Positions 9,284-17,011 of a stretch of DNA of 64,000 nt are shown here, in pieces; position 1 is the stretch's first letter, and each line of letters starts with the position of its first letter. A program made the position numbers and the translations under genes. The DNA is from Clostridia bacterium (lineage in GTDB: Bacteria; Bacillota; Clostridia; Oscillospirales; CAG-272): NCBI GenBank assembly GCA_017472285.1, contig JAFUQQ010000034.1, positions 1-64,000 of the forward strand. The letters are read 5' to 3'. The notes below the pieces were generated by a model that saw only the letters and a program-made list of their open reading frames with translations, ran no database searches and was not told where the DNA came from.

Positions 9284-10561
9284 TCAGGCTTCTTTAATAT
9301 ATCTCGCGAGCTTACCCGCCGTCTTTTTATCACAGACAGCTGTGACAAGCGCGCCGTTTTCGGTATATTCCGCATCGATTACGTTTGCTTCGGAATAGAG
9401 CGTGTTGACAAGACCGAGTTTATCGTTCGGAAAAGCGAAAACGTACCGTTTCTTCCCTGCTGTCGCAAGTGCTTCCAATCGGGAAACGAGTTCTTCCGTA
9501 CCCTCACCCGTTACGGCGGAAATAAAGATATTCTGATCGCTCGGTGTCATCGGATGAGATGCGATACCTCTGTCACATTTATTATATACGAACAAAACGG
9601 GTTTATCGGATGCACCGAGTTCATCGATGAGCGAGCGTGTCACGTCCACCTGTGCGATGGATTCGGGATCGGATGCATCGATCACAACGAGGATCGCGTC
9701 GGCATAGCAAACTTCATCCAATGTCGAACGAAATGCGCGGATAAGATGGTGAGGGAGATTGCGGATAAAACCGACGGTGTCGGTGAGGAGGATTTCTTCA
9801 CCGCAAGGAAGTTCAAATTTGCGCGTCGTGGGGTCAAGGGTTGCGAAAAGTTTATCTTCGGCAAGGATACCCGCATCGGTGAGTCGATTGAGAAGGGTGG
9901 ATTTTCCGGCGTTGGTATAGCCCGCGATCGCAATTTTGAAGATACCCGAACGGTCACGGCTGCTTCTCTGCACCGCGCGGTTTTTCGCAAGTTCTTCTAA
10001 AGCGGCTTCGAGTGCATCCATACGGCGTTTGACGTGTCGTCTGTCGGTCTCCAGCTTGCTTTCACCGGGACCTCTCGTACCGATACCGCCGCCCAGACGG
10101 GAAAGTGCCGTACCTTGTCCCATAAGACGCGGAACGGTATATTTGAGCTGTGCAAGCTCGACCTGTAATTTACCTTCACCGCTCGTTGCGTGGAGAGCGA
10201 AAATATCAAGGATGAGCATACTTCTGTCGATCACCTGTACGTCAGCGAGATCGTTTTCAAGATTTTTGATCTGTGAGGGCGAAAGCTCGTGGTCAAAGAT
10301 AACGACCTTGACACCGCTGTTTTCACAAAGGGTTTTGAGTTCCTGTACTTTACCGCTTCCGATAAAGGTACGGGGATCGGGATTTTCTTTTTCCTGTGTC
10401 ATTCGTGCATAAACGGATGCGCCCGCCGTTTCGGCAAGTCTTTCCAATTCATCAAAAGAGGCTTCACATTCATGTCTGTCCGTGCCTTTTTCCATAACGG
10501 AAACGAGAATGACCTCTTGTTTTTCATGTTTATTCTGTTCAAACAAATTTTCTGTTTTCAT
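9284..10561 (-). CDS. hflX: GTPase HflX, ribosome-associated
   Basis: 425 residues. Seen: the HflX N-domain with DPRTFIGSGKVQEL, the linker LGGGIGTRGPGESKLETDRR, and the G-domain with Walker A GYTNAGKSTLLN, switch LFATLDPT, DTVGF and NKCD. Known: HflX splits stalled or heat-damaged ribosomes and binds the 50S subunit. AAGGAG sits 8 nt before the ATG. It is the first gene of an apparent hflX-yigZ pair. Confidence 0.95.
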   Translation of the reverse strand: MKTENLFEQNKHEKQEVILVSVMEKGTDRHECEASFDELERLAETAGASVYARMTQEKENPDPRTFIGSGKVQELKTLCENSGVKVVIFDHELSPSQIKNLENDLADVQVIDRSMLILDIFALHATSGEGKLQVELAQLKYTVPRLMGQGTALSRLGGGIGTRGPGESKLETDRRHVKRRMDALEAALEELAKNRAVQRSSRDRSGIFKIAIAGYTNAGKSTLLNRLTDAGILAEDKLFATLDPTTRKFELPCGEEILLTDTVGFIRNLPHHLIRAFRSTLDEVCYADAILVVIDASDPESIAQVDVTRSLIDELGASDKPVLFVYNKCDRGIASHPMTPSDQNIFISAVTGEGTEELVSRLEALATAGKKRYVFAFPNDKLGLVNTLYSEANVIDAEYTENGALVTAVCDKKTAGKLARYIKEA

Positions 10562-10624
10562 ATGAGATGCTCCTTTTTGTTATAAAATTCGATATGATTA
10601 TCTTATGCAGATCTTTGTAAGTTA

Positions 10625-10668
10625 AAAATAGAAAAAGAGTGGAAAAACCCGGAAAGGTCTTTCCACTC
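10625..10668 (-). terminator. Terminator of rpmE
   Basis: GAGTGGAAA (10637-10645) pairs perfectly with TTTCCACTC (10660-10668). On the minus strand the stem is followed by TTTTTCTATTTTT. It lies about 25 nt after the rpmE stop. Confidence 0.85.
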
Positions 10669-10692
10669 ATTGAATCCTTATTTTGAGAAAAA

Positions 10693-10896
10693 TTACTTTC
10701 TGGATTCAAGACGCTTTTTGAACTTATCTACACGTCCGCCGGCATCAACGAATTTCTGCTTACCGGTGAAGAAAGGATGGCATTTGGAGCAAATTTCAAC
10801 TCTGAAATCACCCTTTGTGGACTTTGTATTTATAACTTCGCCGCAAGCGCATCTAACGGTTGCATCAACATAGTTGGGATGAATACCCTGTTTCAT
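10693..10896 (-). CDS. rpmE: 50S ribosomal protein L31 (zinc-binding form)
   Basis: 67 residues. Seen: KQGIHPNY, then C-A-C-G and [16 protein letters not shown], the four-cysteine zinc pattern of the C+ form of L31. The ATG at 10894-10896 has GAGGTG 8 nt upstream; an earlier in-frame ATG lies upstream of that ribosome site. It has its own promoter and terminator, so it is a single-gene unit between sigE and hflX. Confidence 0.96.
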   Translation of the reverse strand: MKQGIHPNYVDATVRCACGEVINTKSTKGDFRVEICSKCHPFFTGKQKFVDAGGRVDKFKKRLESRK

Positions 10897-10935
10897 TTCG
10901 TACACCTCACATTTCACATAATTGCAGTGCTTATG

Positions 10936-10964
10936 ATTATAGCATATTTTTTTCCGTTTTGCAA
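10936..10964 (-). promoter_or_regulatory. Sigma-A promoter of rpmE
   Basis: TTGCAA (10959-10964) and TATAAT (10936-10941) on the minus strand are separated by 17 nt, about 40 nt upstream of the rpmE ATG. Confidence 0.8.
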
Positions 10965-11003
10965 TACCTTTTTTGATATTTTTTTCGGATATTTTCGTAT
11001 TTT

Positions 11004-11714
11004 TTATATTTTTCCCTGAATTTCTTCCCGCAAATGAAGTAAGATTCGTTTTTCAAGTCTGGAAATATATGATTGTGAGATACCGAGTGCATCCGCAACG
11101 TCTTTTTGCGTCATTTCTTCCCGTCCATAAAGACCGAAGCGCAGTTCAATGATCTCCCGTTCACGCGGAGAAAGCGTTGCGATGGCATCATAAATGATCT
11201 TTTTTTCTTCATCTTCTTCCAGACCTCGCGTGGTACTATCATCGTCTGTGCCGAGTACATCGGAGAGCAAAAGCTCATTGCCGTCATAATCTGTGGAAAG
11301 CGGTTCATCGATCGAAAGCTCCGTGCGGATATTGCCGCTTTTACGGATATACATCAGAATTTCATTCTCGATGCAACGGGAAGCATACGTGGCAAGCTTG
11401 ATATTTTTATCGGCACGGAACGTATTGGCGGCTTTCATCAGTCCGATCGTACCAATGGAAATGAGATCATCCATCCCAATCCCCGTATTTTCAAATTTTT
11501 TTGCGATATAAACGACAAGCCTTAAATTTCTTTCCACAAGGATACTGCGGAACCGTCTGTCCGTATCGAGATTGGCAAGCAATTCCGCTTCTTCTTCCGC
11601 AGAAAGCGGCGGCGGTAACGTATCTGTTTTTCCGATATAATAAACTTCTCTGGACATTCCGAGAAAAAGCAAAAAACGGATCCATGCCACCCTGAGTTTC
11701 ATCCATAATTTCAT
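11004..11714 (-). CDS. sigE: Sporulation sigma factor SigE, made as a pro-protein
   Basis: 236 residues. Known: SigE directs mother-cell gene expression early in sporulation and is activated by removal of an N-terminal pro-sequence by SpoIIGA. Seen: a basic, hydrophobic pro-region followed by REVYYIG and [10 protein letters not shown], as in the Bacillus protein; region 2 [16 protein letters not shown] and [19 protein letters not shown]; and region 4 with [28 protein letters not shown] lies 8 nt before the ATG at 11712-11714; two upstream in-frame ATGs are too close to it. spoIIGA is immediately upstream. sigG, which often follows, is absent; rpmE comes next. Confidence 0.95.
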   Translation of the reverse strand: MKLWMKLRVAWIRFLLFLGMSREVYYIGKTDTLPPPLSAEEEAELLANLDTDRRFRSILVERNLRLVVYIAKKFENTGIGMDDLISIGTIGLMKAANTFRADKNIKLATYASRCIENEILMYIRKSGNIRTELSIDEPLSTDYDGNELLLSDVLGTDDDSTTRGLEEDEEKKIIYDAIATLSPREREIIELRFGLYGREEMTQKDVADALGISQSYISRLEKRILLHLREEIQGKI

Positions 11715-11731
11715 TTCCATATCTCCCTTGA

Positions 11732-12601
11732 TCAAAATAAATTTTCAGGCACAAGTGCCTCAAAACCGCCGTAATCTCCGCCCGAATCATCCAAAGCAAT
11801 GAGTGCGCGTCGGTTTTCCCATATGCCATCGAAAAAAAGCGCCGTCTTTTCGGGAACAGCCGCAAGCATGAGCCCTTCCCCCGTCACCGTTCGGCTCGGT
11901 ATCACGCGTAATTTTCCCGCATCTTCTGCAGAAAGAGCCGATATTCCGCTTTGCATGGCAAAGATCAAGCGTTCGGGTAAAACGGAAGCTGCCGAACCTT
12001 TGAGAAAGATCACTGGCGTACCCGAAAGCGGTTCTTCCAGAAGATTGCCGCTATCCACAAGTGCGGTCATTTCTTTTTCTTCTCCGCCGAAAGAAATCTT
12101 TAAACGACAGGTACGGAGTGCAGTTTTTCGTTTGAAAAGTCTGCCGATGCCCCACGTTGCCAAAGCAGAAATCGCAGCAAATACAGCGAATTGCCAGATA
12201 GGAATATCTCCAAAAACAGTATGGATATCGCCACCGATCTCTATATAAGAGCGATAGGAACCGAGCTTCACAAAAGCAGAAGTCATCATCCCGCCGATGA
12301 GCATTCCCACAGCACCGACAAGCACCACACTTGCTAAATATGTATGTGCACGTTTCGCACCGAAAGCAATCAGGCACATCAGGAGCAAAACGCCGACGGT
12401 CAACAGCATTTCAAAAAATGCATACGTATCTAAAAGCAATTCCAGAACGCCGTAAAGTGCACCGACCGATGCGCCGAGTATCACACGCCACGCCTTCATA
12501 TCAAAATGCAAAAGCCGCCCGACGATATAAAGCGATAAAAAATCCATGCTGAAATTGATGATGAACAGAACGTCTCCGTATATTTCCTCTGTCAATCCCA
12601 T
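11732..12601 (-). CDS. spoIIGA: Sporulation sigma-E processing peptidase SpoIIGA
   Basis: About 289 residues. Seen: five hydrophobic membrane segments in the N-terminal half, then a cytosolic domain with the aspartic-protease motif [12 protein letters not shown]. Known: the enzyme is a septal-membrane protease that cleaves pro-SigE in the mother cell. ATG 12601 lies only 2 nt after AGGAG. A TTG two codons later (12595) has an 8-nt spacing and gives the more family-like start [10 protein letters not shown], so the true start may be TTG. It precedes sigE with a 17-nt gap. Confidence 0.92.
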   Translation of the reverse strand: MGLTEEIYGDVLFIINFSMDFLSLYIVGRLLHFDMKAWRVILGASVGALYGVLELLLDTYAFFEMLLTVGVLLLMCLIAFGAKRAHTYLASVVLVGAVGMLIGGMMTSAFVKLGSYRSYIEIGGDIHTVFGDIPIWQFAVFAAISALATWGIGRLFKRKTALRTCRLKISFGGEEKEMTALVDSGNLLEEPLSGTPVIFLKGSAASVLPERLIFAMQSGISALSAEDAGKLRVIPSRTVTGEGLMLAAVPEKTALFFDGIWENRRALIALDDSGGDYGGFEALVPENLF

Positions 12602-12620
12602 CTCTCCTTTCTTTGGTTTC

Positions 12621-12650
12621 GGGGAGATGCTTTTTAAAAAAAGCACCTCC
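12621..12650. repeat. GCTTTTT/AAAAAGC hairpin in the spoIIGA leader
   Basis: GGGGAGATGCTTTTT pairs with AAAAAGCACCTCC a few bases downstream. It closely matches the hairpin at 146-177 in inverted orientation. It sits in the predicted 5' untranslated leader of spoIIGA, between promoter and ribosome site, so it could act as an attenuator or be an inserted repeat. Confidence 0.5.
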
Positions 12651-12712
12651 TAAAGTTCCTCCGCAAAAACTTTTCTTATGAAGATATCGTTTTTTGTGCT
12701 TATATGTTTTAC

Positions 12713-12745
12713 ATTATACTCATTGCGATTGAAAAAAAGGTCGAA
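12713..12745 (-). promoter_or_regulatory. Candidate Spo0A-activated promoter of spoIIGA-sigE
   Basis: On the minus strand a consensus -10 TATAAT (12713-12718) lies 21 nt downstream of TTCGAC (12740-12745). That -35 region overlaps GGTCGAA (12739-12745, plus strand), one mismatch from the 0A-box consensus TGNCGAA. Known: the Bacillus spoIIG promoter has the same over-long 21-22-bp spacing with 0A boxes over the -35. It lies about 110 nt before the spoIIGA start. Confidence 0.6.
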
Positions 12746-12768
12746 ATAAGGACACAATTTTAATTTTT

Positions 12769-12805
12769 TCCAAAAAAAATAACACCTCATTTTTTCTGAA
12801 GTGTT
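12769..12805 (-). terminator. Terminator after the broken DUF2493 gene
   Basis: AACACCTCA (12781-12789) pairs with TGAAGTGTT (12797-12805) with one G-T pair. An eight-T run follows on the minus strand. It lies about 30 nt after the restored stop codon of the frameshifted gene, which supports that gene's original extent. Confidence 0.7.
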
Positions 12806-12834
12806 AGTAAAAGAATATTTAATTTTCTGAATTT

Positions 12835-13166
12835 TTATATACATTTAACAATGATATACGGTTTGCTCATTTTTTCACAATAGCGAATCACAGAAAGAGT
12901 CCCTTTTGATTCTCCGTCCCAAAAAGCAATCACTCATCCGCGTATTCAACAATTTGCCGATTACGTAAGATCGGTGCACCTCTTCCGTATTTTTGATATA
13001 AAGGATAAAATTCCGTAAGTTTTATGCCCCGTTCACGCGCATAGACAGCAGCACATCGATCTACACCACGCGCACCGCCCGAAACGATTTCATCACACGC
13101 TTGCGCTAAATATTTTTCAAAATCAACTTCTTTAATGCTTCTGGAGCCAATGATTGCAACTTTCAT
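12835..13166 (-). pseudogene. DUF2493/SLOG-family nucleotide-binding protein, frameshifted
   Basis: The first 78 codons (from ATG 13166, AGAGGA upstream) read MKVAIIGSR, IVSGGARGVDRCAA, and YGRGAPILRNRQIVEYADE, typical of DUF2493 proteins of the SLOG/DprA-like superfamily. A TGA then stops the frame at 12930. In the neighbouring frame the expected remainder follows at once: VIAFWDGESKGT, then a basic C-terminus ending at 12835. One missing base after GAT GAG explains the break. It may be a true lesion, a sequencing error in the assembly, or less likely programmed frameshifting. Confidence 0.8.
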
Positions 13167-13192
13167 AAAATTCCTCTTATTTTCAAAATTCT

Positions 13193-13213
13193 GTATACTT
13201 AAATCAAGTATAC
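13193..13213. promoter_or_regulatory. Palindrome between divergent genes, likely operator of the ribbon-helix-helix protein
   Basis: Perfect 8-bp arms GTATACTT and AAGTATAC are separated by AAATC. A third half-site-like ATATACTT occurs near 13245. The palindrome lies between the DUF2493 gene (minus) and the ribbon-helix-helix gene (plus), where an autorepressor operator would be expected. Confidence 0.6.
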
Positions 13214-13279
13214 TCCACACATTATATCATAAAATTATCTTAAAATATACTTAAAATAAGATTTTTTTAAGAGGAATTT

Positions 13280-13471
13280 ATGCGAAATAAAAACAATAAG
13301 CATCTCGGCATCGAAATTGATCCAGAATTGCATTACAAACTCCATTATATTTCCAAATATTACGGACGTTCTGCAAACGGACAAATTCTTTATTTAATCA
13401 GACAATCGATCAAAGAATTTGAGAAACAAGAAGGCTCTATCGAATATCACAAAACAGAAGAGAATAAATAA
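13280..13471 (+). CDS. Small Arc-like ribbon-helix-helix DNA-binding protein
   Basis: 63 residues. Seen: a beta-strand-like KHLGIEIDPELHYKLHYISKYYGRSANGQILYLI... pattern typical of Arc/MetJ-type ribbon-helix-helix proteins, where a short N-terminal strand contacts DNA, followed by a charged C-terminal tail. AGAGGA precedes the ATG. It is divergent from the DUF2493 gene, with a palindrome between them, so it probably represses its own promoter and perhaps the neighbour's. It could also be an antitoxin, but no toxin gene follows. Confidence 0.75.
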   Translation: MRNKNNKHLGIEIDPELHYKLHYISKYYGRSANGQILYLIRQSIKEFEKQEGSIEYHKTEENK

Positions 13472-13500
13472 AAATGCACGGAAAAATCCGTGCATTTTTA
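13470..13500. terminator. Bidirectional terminator
   Basis: AAAATGCACGG (13471-13481) and CCGTGCATTTT (13488-13498) form an 11-bp perfect stem with a 6-nt loop. It has A-tract and T-tract flanks and lies between the converging ribbon-helix-helix gene and the PLP-enzyme gene. Confidence 0.88.
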
Positions 13501-13507
13501 TTTGAAA

Positions 13508-14758
13508 TTAAAGTTCATTCAAAAGCGATTCCGCCGCCGTCATGATGGCGTATTTACCACTTTCATAAGTAAGACCGCCCTGGAAATATGCGGTATACGG
13601 AGGACGGAGCGGACCGTCTGCGGAAATTTCAATAGATGCGCCTTGTGTGAACGTACCTGCCGCCATAATGACCTGATCTGCATAACCGGGCATGGGAGAA
13701 GGTTCGGGTGTGACGAAAGAATCAACAGGAGAACCTTTCTGAATACCGCGGCAGAACGCACAAAGACCTTCGGGCGTACCGAACTTTACGGTCTGAATGA
13801 TGTCGTGACGTACGGCATCATATTTCGGTTCAACATCAAAACCGAGTTTTTCAAACACAAAAGAAGCGAAAGCCGCAGTCTTTTTTGCCTGAGCAACAAC
13901 GTGGGGGGCAAAGAAGAAACCTTTGCAGATATCTCTTGTGCTACCAAGCGATGCGCCACATTCCAAACCGATACCAACAGAAGTCAAGCGATAAGAAACG
14001 AGCTCGACCGCACGCGCCGTACCGCAAACATAACCGCCCGTCAGTGCGATACCGCCGCCGGGATTTTTAATGAGAGAGCCGACAATGATATCCGCGCCGT
14101 AAGCGGTCGGCTCGGCATCGTCACAGAATTCACCGTAGCAGTTATCAACGACGACGTAAGCGTTACATCTTGCTTTCACAAAAGAAGCAATTTCACCGAT
14201 CTCTTTTGCAGAAAGCGTGGGGCGGTTTGCGTAACCTTTGGAACGCTGGATAAATACAACTTTGATGCGGCTTCCGTGTTCTTCAAGTTTTTTGGCGATA
14301 CCGTCAAAATCGATATTGCCATCGGGCAAAAGCGCAACGTCATCATAAGTCACGCCGAAATCCGCGAGCGAACCATCACCGTTGTTCGTTCCGTCACCGA
14401 TGACTTCAAAAAGTGTATCATAAGGTCTGCCCGTGACGGCAAGCATGATATCATTCGGTCTGAGAAGTCCGAAAAGAACGGTCGAGATCGCGTGTGTACC
14501 GCTGATCATACCGTAGCGGACAAATCCCGCTTCCGCACCGAAAACATCCGCATAAATTGCATCCATGGCATCTCTGCCGAAGTCACCATAACCGTAACCT
14601 GTCGTACCGCCGAACATGGCATCGGAAACGCGGTGCGCACGGAAACTCTCCAGCACTCTTGCGGTATTGATTTCCGCGATCTTATCAATTTCCGCAAAAA
14701 CAGGCGAAAGTGCCTTTTCCGCTTCTGCGGCAATACTCAAAATTTTTTCTGAAAACAT
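13508..14758 (-). CDS. PLP-dependent enzyme of the YnbB/'aluminium resistance' (methionine gamma-lyase-like) family
   Basis: 416 residues. Seen: a large PLP-fold protein with GTTGYGYGDFGRDAMD, VRYGMISGTHAI, an Asp-containing VVDNCYGEF, and the PLP-lysine region GSLIKNPGGGIA. These match the YnbB family annotated as aluminium resistance or methionine gamma-lyase-like; the real substrate is not established. The ATG at 14756-14758 has GGAGGATAAA upstream, and the intergenic repeat ends right at this ribosome site. Confidence 0.88.
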   Translation of the reverse strand: MFSEKILSIAAEAEKALSPVFAEIDKIAEINTARVLESFRAHRVSDAMFGGTTGYGYGDFGRDAMDAIYADVFGAEAGFVRYGMISGTHAISTVLFGLLRPNDIMLAVTGRPYDTLFEVIGDGTNNGDGSLADFGVTYDDVALLPDGNIDFDGIAKKLEEHGSRIKVVFIQRSKGYANRPTLSAKEIGEIASFVKARCNAYVVVDNCYGEFCDDAEPTAYGADIIVGSLIKNPGGGIALTGGYVCGTARAVELVSYRLTSVGIGLECGASLGSTRDICKGFFFAPHVVAQAKKTAAFASFVFEKLGFDVEPKYDAVRHDIIQTVKFGTPEGLCAFCRGIQKGSPVDSFVTPEPSPMPGYADQVIMAAGTFTQGASIEISADGPLRPPYTAYFQGGLTYESGKYAIMTAAESLLNEL

Positions 14759-14769
14759 TTTATCCTCCA

Positions 14770-14935
14770 CGCTTTTTCTTTAGAAAAAGAAAAAGCTTAG
14801 CAAAAAGAAACCCTCTGTGGTTCCTCTGTCTTTATTTTATCTGAAATTTTTATTATTCGCCATGCTTTGTTCCAATCCACAATCTCACAAAAGGGAATGA
14901 TTTTCCAAGCCTTCCCATTTGGGTGATGAGGTTTT
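14770..14935 (-). repeat. Hairpin-headed intergenic repeat, copy 2 (long form)
   Basis: CTTTTTCTTT/AAAGAAAAAG hairpin, then AAAAAGAAACCCTCTGTGG and a T-rich tail. About 50 nt later comes a second conserved module (CACAAAAGGGAATGATTTT, CCAAGCCTTC, then a GGGTGATGAGG run). The same two-module order is present at 36783-36990. The gene-proximal edge touches the ribosome site of the PLP-enzyme gene. Confidence 0.8.
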
Positions 14936-14943
14936 TATCAAAT

Positions 14944-15942
14944 TTACACTAATTTGGTTTCGCAAAGACCCGCAAGGATCTTGACACCGCCGGCAACGTC
15001 ATTCAGGTCAACGACTTCAACGGCGCTGTGACCGTATCTTGTCGGAACGGAGACCGCACCCGCGATACAACCGCCTGCCGCCTGCTGAAGCGCACAGGTA
15101 TCCGTACCGCCGCCCTCAAGGATTTCAAGCTGATACGGCACCTTTTTCTCTTCGGCAATATTTTTCATGAGTTCGATCATCTTCTGATGGCAGATGACCA
15201 TACCGTCTTTGAGCTTGATTGCGATACCGTCGCTCATATTCACGGCAAACGGTGCACACATCGGCACGTCACCCGAACCGCCGATATCGGCAGCTACCGC
15301 ATAGTCGGGTTGAATGGAATAAGCAGAAGTTTTCGCACCGCGTACGCCGACTTCTTCCTGAACGGTGAAAACGAAATAAGTATCGTTTTCAAAGGATTGC
15401 GCTGCCTTTGCCGCTTCAAAGAGCATCAGACAGCCGATACGGTCGTCAATGGGTCTGCCCGCGACACGGCTTCCGGAAAGACGGAAAAGCGTGGGGGCAA
15501 CACGGCAGGTATCACCGATATTCACACGGCGTTCGGCATCTTTTTTGTTGCGTGCGCCGATATCAACGTAATAATTTTCGGGACGGTATTCTTTGGTCAG
15601 GATACGTGCATCGGGAACGAGTACGCCTTTCGTGCCGTTTTTGAAGATGACTTCGGAGAACGATGCGGCTGTATAATTGATACCGCCGACACGGGAAACA
15701 CGGATAAAACCGCTATCCTCGATATAACTTACCATAAAACCGATCTCGTCCATATGTGCGGCGAACATCAGCTTTTTCGGCTTTTTGCCTTTACCTTTTT
15801 TGAAAGCGATGAGGTTTCCCATCGCGTCGTTATATACTTTATCCACATAGGGCGCGATCTCCTCGGCAATGACTTTGGAAATTTCGCTTTCATCGCCGGA
15901 AACGCCTATGGGCATTACGAATTTTTTCAGTTGAGCAAACAT
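14944..15942 (-). CDS. M42 family metallo-aminopeptidase, copy A
   Basis: 332 residues; a TET/PepA-type dinuclear metallo-aminopeptidase expected to trim peptides in the cytosol. All catalytic landmarks are present: AAHMDEIGF (His63, Asp65), RPIDDRIGC with the bridging Asp, VQEEVGVRG with the general base and ligand Glu, ADIGGSGDVP, and the last His ligand in TRYGHSAVE. It is the third of three consecutive M42 genes and probably cotranscribed with them (24-nt gap to copy B). Confidence 0.93.
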   Translation of the reverse strand: MFAQLKKFVMPIGVSGDESEISKVIAEEIAPYVDKVYNDAMGNLIAFKKGKGKKPKKLMFAAHMDEIGFMVSYIEDSGFIRVSRVGGINYTAASFSEVIFKNGTKGVLVPDARILTKEYRPENYYVDIGARNKKDAERRVNIGDTCRVAPTLFRLSGSRVAGRPIDDRIGCLMLFEAAKAAQSFENDTYFVFTVQEEVGVRGAKTSAYSIQPDYAVAADIGGSGDVPMCAPFAVNMSDGIAIKLKDGMVICHQKMIELMKNIAEEKKVPYQLEILEGGGTDTCALQQAAGGCIAGAVSVPTRYGHSAVEVVDLNDVAGGVKILAGLCETKLV

Positions 15943-15966
15943 AATTTTGAAAATCCTTTCATTAGA

Positions 15967-17010
15967 TCATTGATCGGAAATGAGCCATTCACGGAGAAAC
16001 GCCGTTGCCGCTCTCATATCGTGTGCTTTGACGATCTCCGCACCCGAATGGAGATTTCTTGTCGGGATGCCGACGGAAAGCGTGGGAACACCGCCGCCGT
16101 TCTGATGGATGGCACCGCCTTCGCCGCCGGGAAGGTCTGCAAAGGTCGGATTCTGGTAAGCGATTCCCTTTTTCTCGCAGAGTTTAACAGCGTCAGCGAA
16201 AAGCTCTCTGTTGTAGATGGTTCGGATATCTGCGGGAGCAAGTACGATACCTCCGCCGCATTTCGCGCCCGTCATGAGTTCTTCTTTCAGAAAATCGCAG
16301 ACGGGTGCGGTATCGAGAACGAGTGCTTTATTGGGTTCGATATGGAATGCCGCCGTTTCCACAGCGAAAAATGAACGGATCGCGATCTCACGCTTGACGG
16401 AGAATACGAAATAACATTCTTTTTTCAGCGTTTTGGCTTTTTTCGCCGCGTGCGCTTCTTTGATGAGTTCGATCATGGTCGAAACGCAAGCACGTCCGCC
16501 GACGGCTTTTCCGGCATAAGTTTCATTTGCCATTTCCGTGAATTTCGGCTCAAACGTACCGAAATCACCGATCTTGATATATTGAGCGGCTTCCGTTTTG
16601 TCTTTTGCGCCGATCTCCACGAAGATCTTATCTGCGGGAGAAGTTCTGCCAACTTCCGCTTCGGAAAGAACGTGGATGGGTTTTGTGGTCACAATACCTG
16701 TCGTGCCGTTCAGGAAACGAACTTTGCGTCCCGAAAGGGTACGTGTTTCCACAGCGCCGAGCAAAACGATATGCGCTCTGCCGTCACTATCGATATTTTT
16801 GACCATGAAGCCGACCTCATCCATATGTGCGCAAAGCATGACCTTTTCGCATTTTTTGCGAGGTTTGATGACGGCAGTCATATTGCCGATCTTATCGTAA
16901 GAAACGGAATCGCAATAAGGCGCGATCTCTTTTTCGATGACTTCTGCGACGGCTTTTTCTTTACCCGAAGGCGCGCAGACGGAAGAAAGTTTTTGAAGAA
17001 GTTCTGTCAT
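15967..17010 (-). CDS. M42 family paralogue lacking catalytic residues, copy B
   Basis: 347 residues. The fold motifs are retained (CAHMDEVGF with His62 and Asp64, LDTAPVCDF, and NLHSGAE with the last His). However, the bridging Asp-Asp of the family is replaced by Gly-Gly (GKAVGGRAC, about residue 171), and the catalytic general-base Glu is Arg (SVKREIAIRS, about residue 207). The enzyme is therefore probably inactive or altered. GAGGTG precedes ATG 17010, and the gap to copy C is 1 nt. Known: M42 proteins build 12-subunit particles and can mix subunits, so a structural or regulatory role is plausible. Confidence 0.88.
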   Translation of the reverse strand: MTELLQKLSSVCAPSGKEKAVAEVIEKEIAPYCDSVSYDKIGNMTAVIKPRKKCEKVMLCAHMDEVGFMVKNIDSDGRAHIVLLGAVETRTLSGRKVRFLNGTTGIVTTKPIHVLSEAEVGRTSPADKIFVEIGAKDKTEAAQYIKIGDFGTFEPKFTEMANETYAGKAVGGRACVSTMIELIKEAHAAKKAKTLKKECYFVFSVKREIAIRSFFAVETAAFHIEPNKALVLDTAPVCDFLKEELMTGAKCGGGIVLAPADIRTIYNRELFADAVKLCEKKGIAYQNPTFADLPGGEGGAIHQNGGGVPTLSVGIPTRNLHSGAEIVKAHDMRAATAFLREWLISDQ

Positions 17011-17011
17011 A

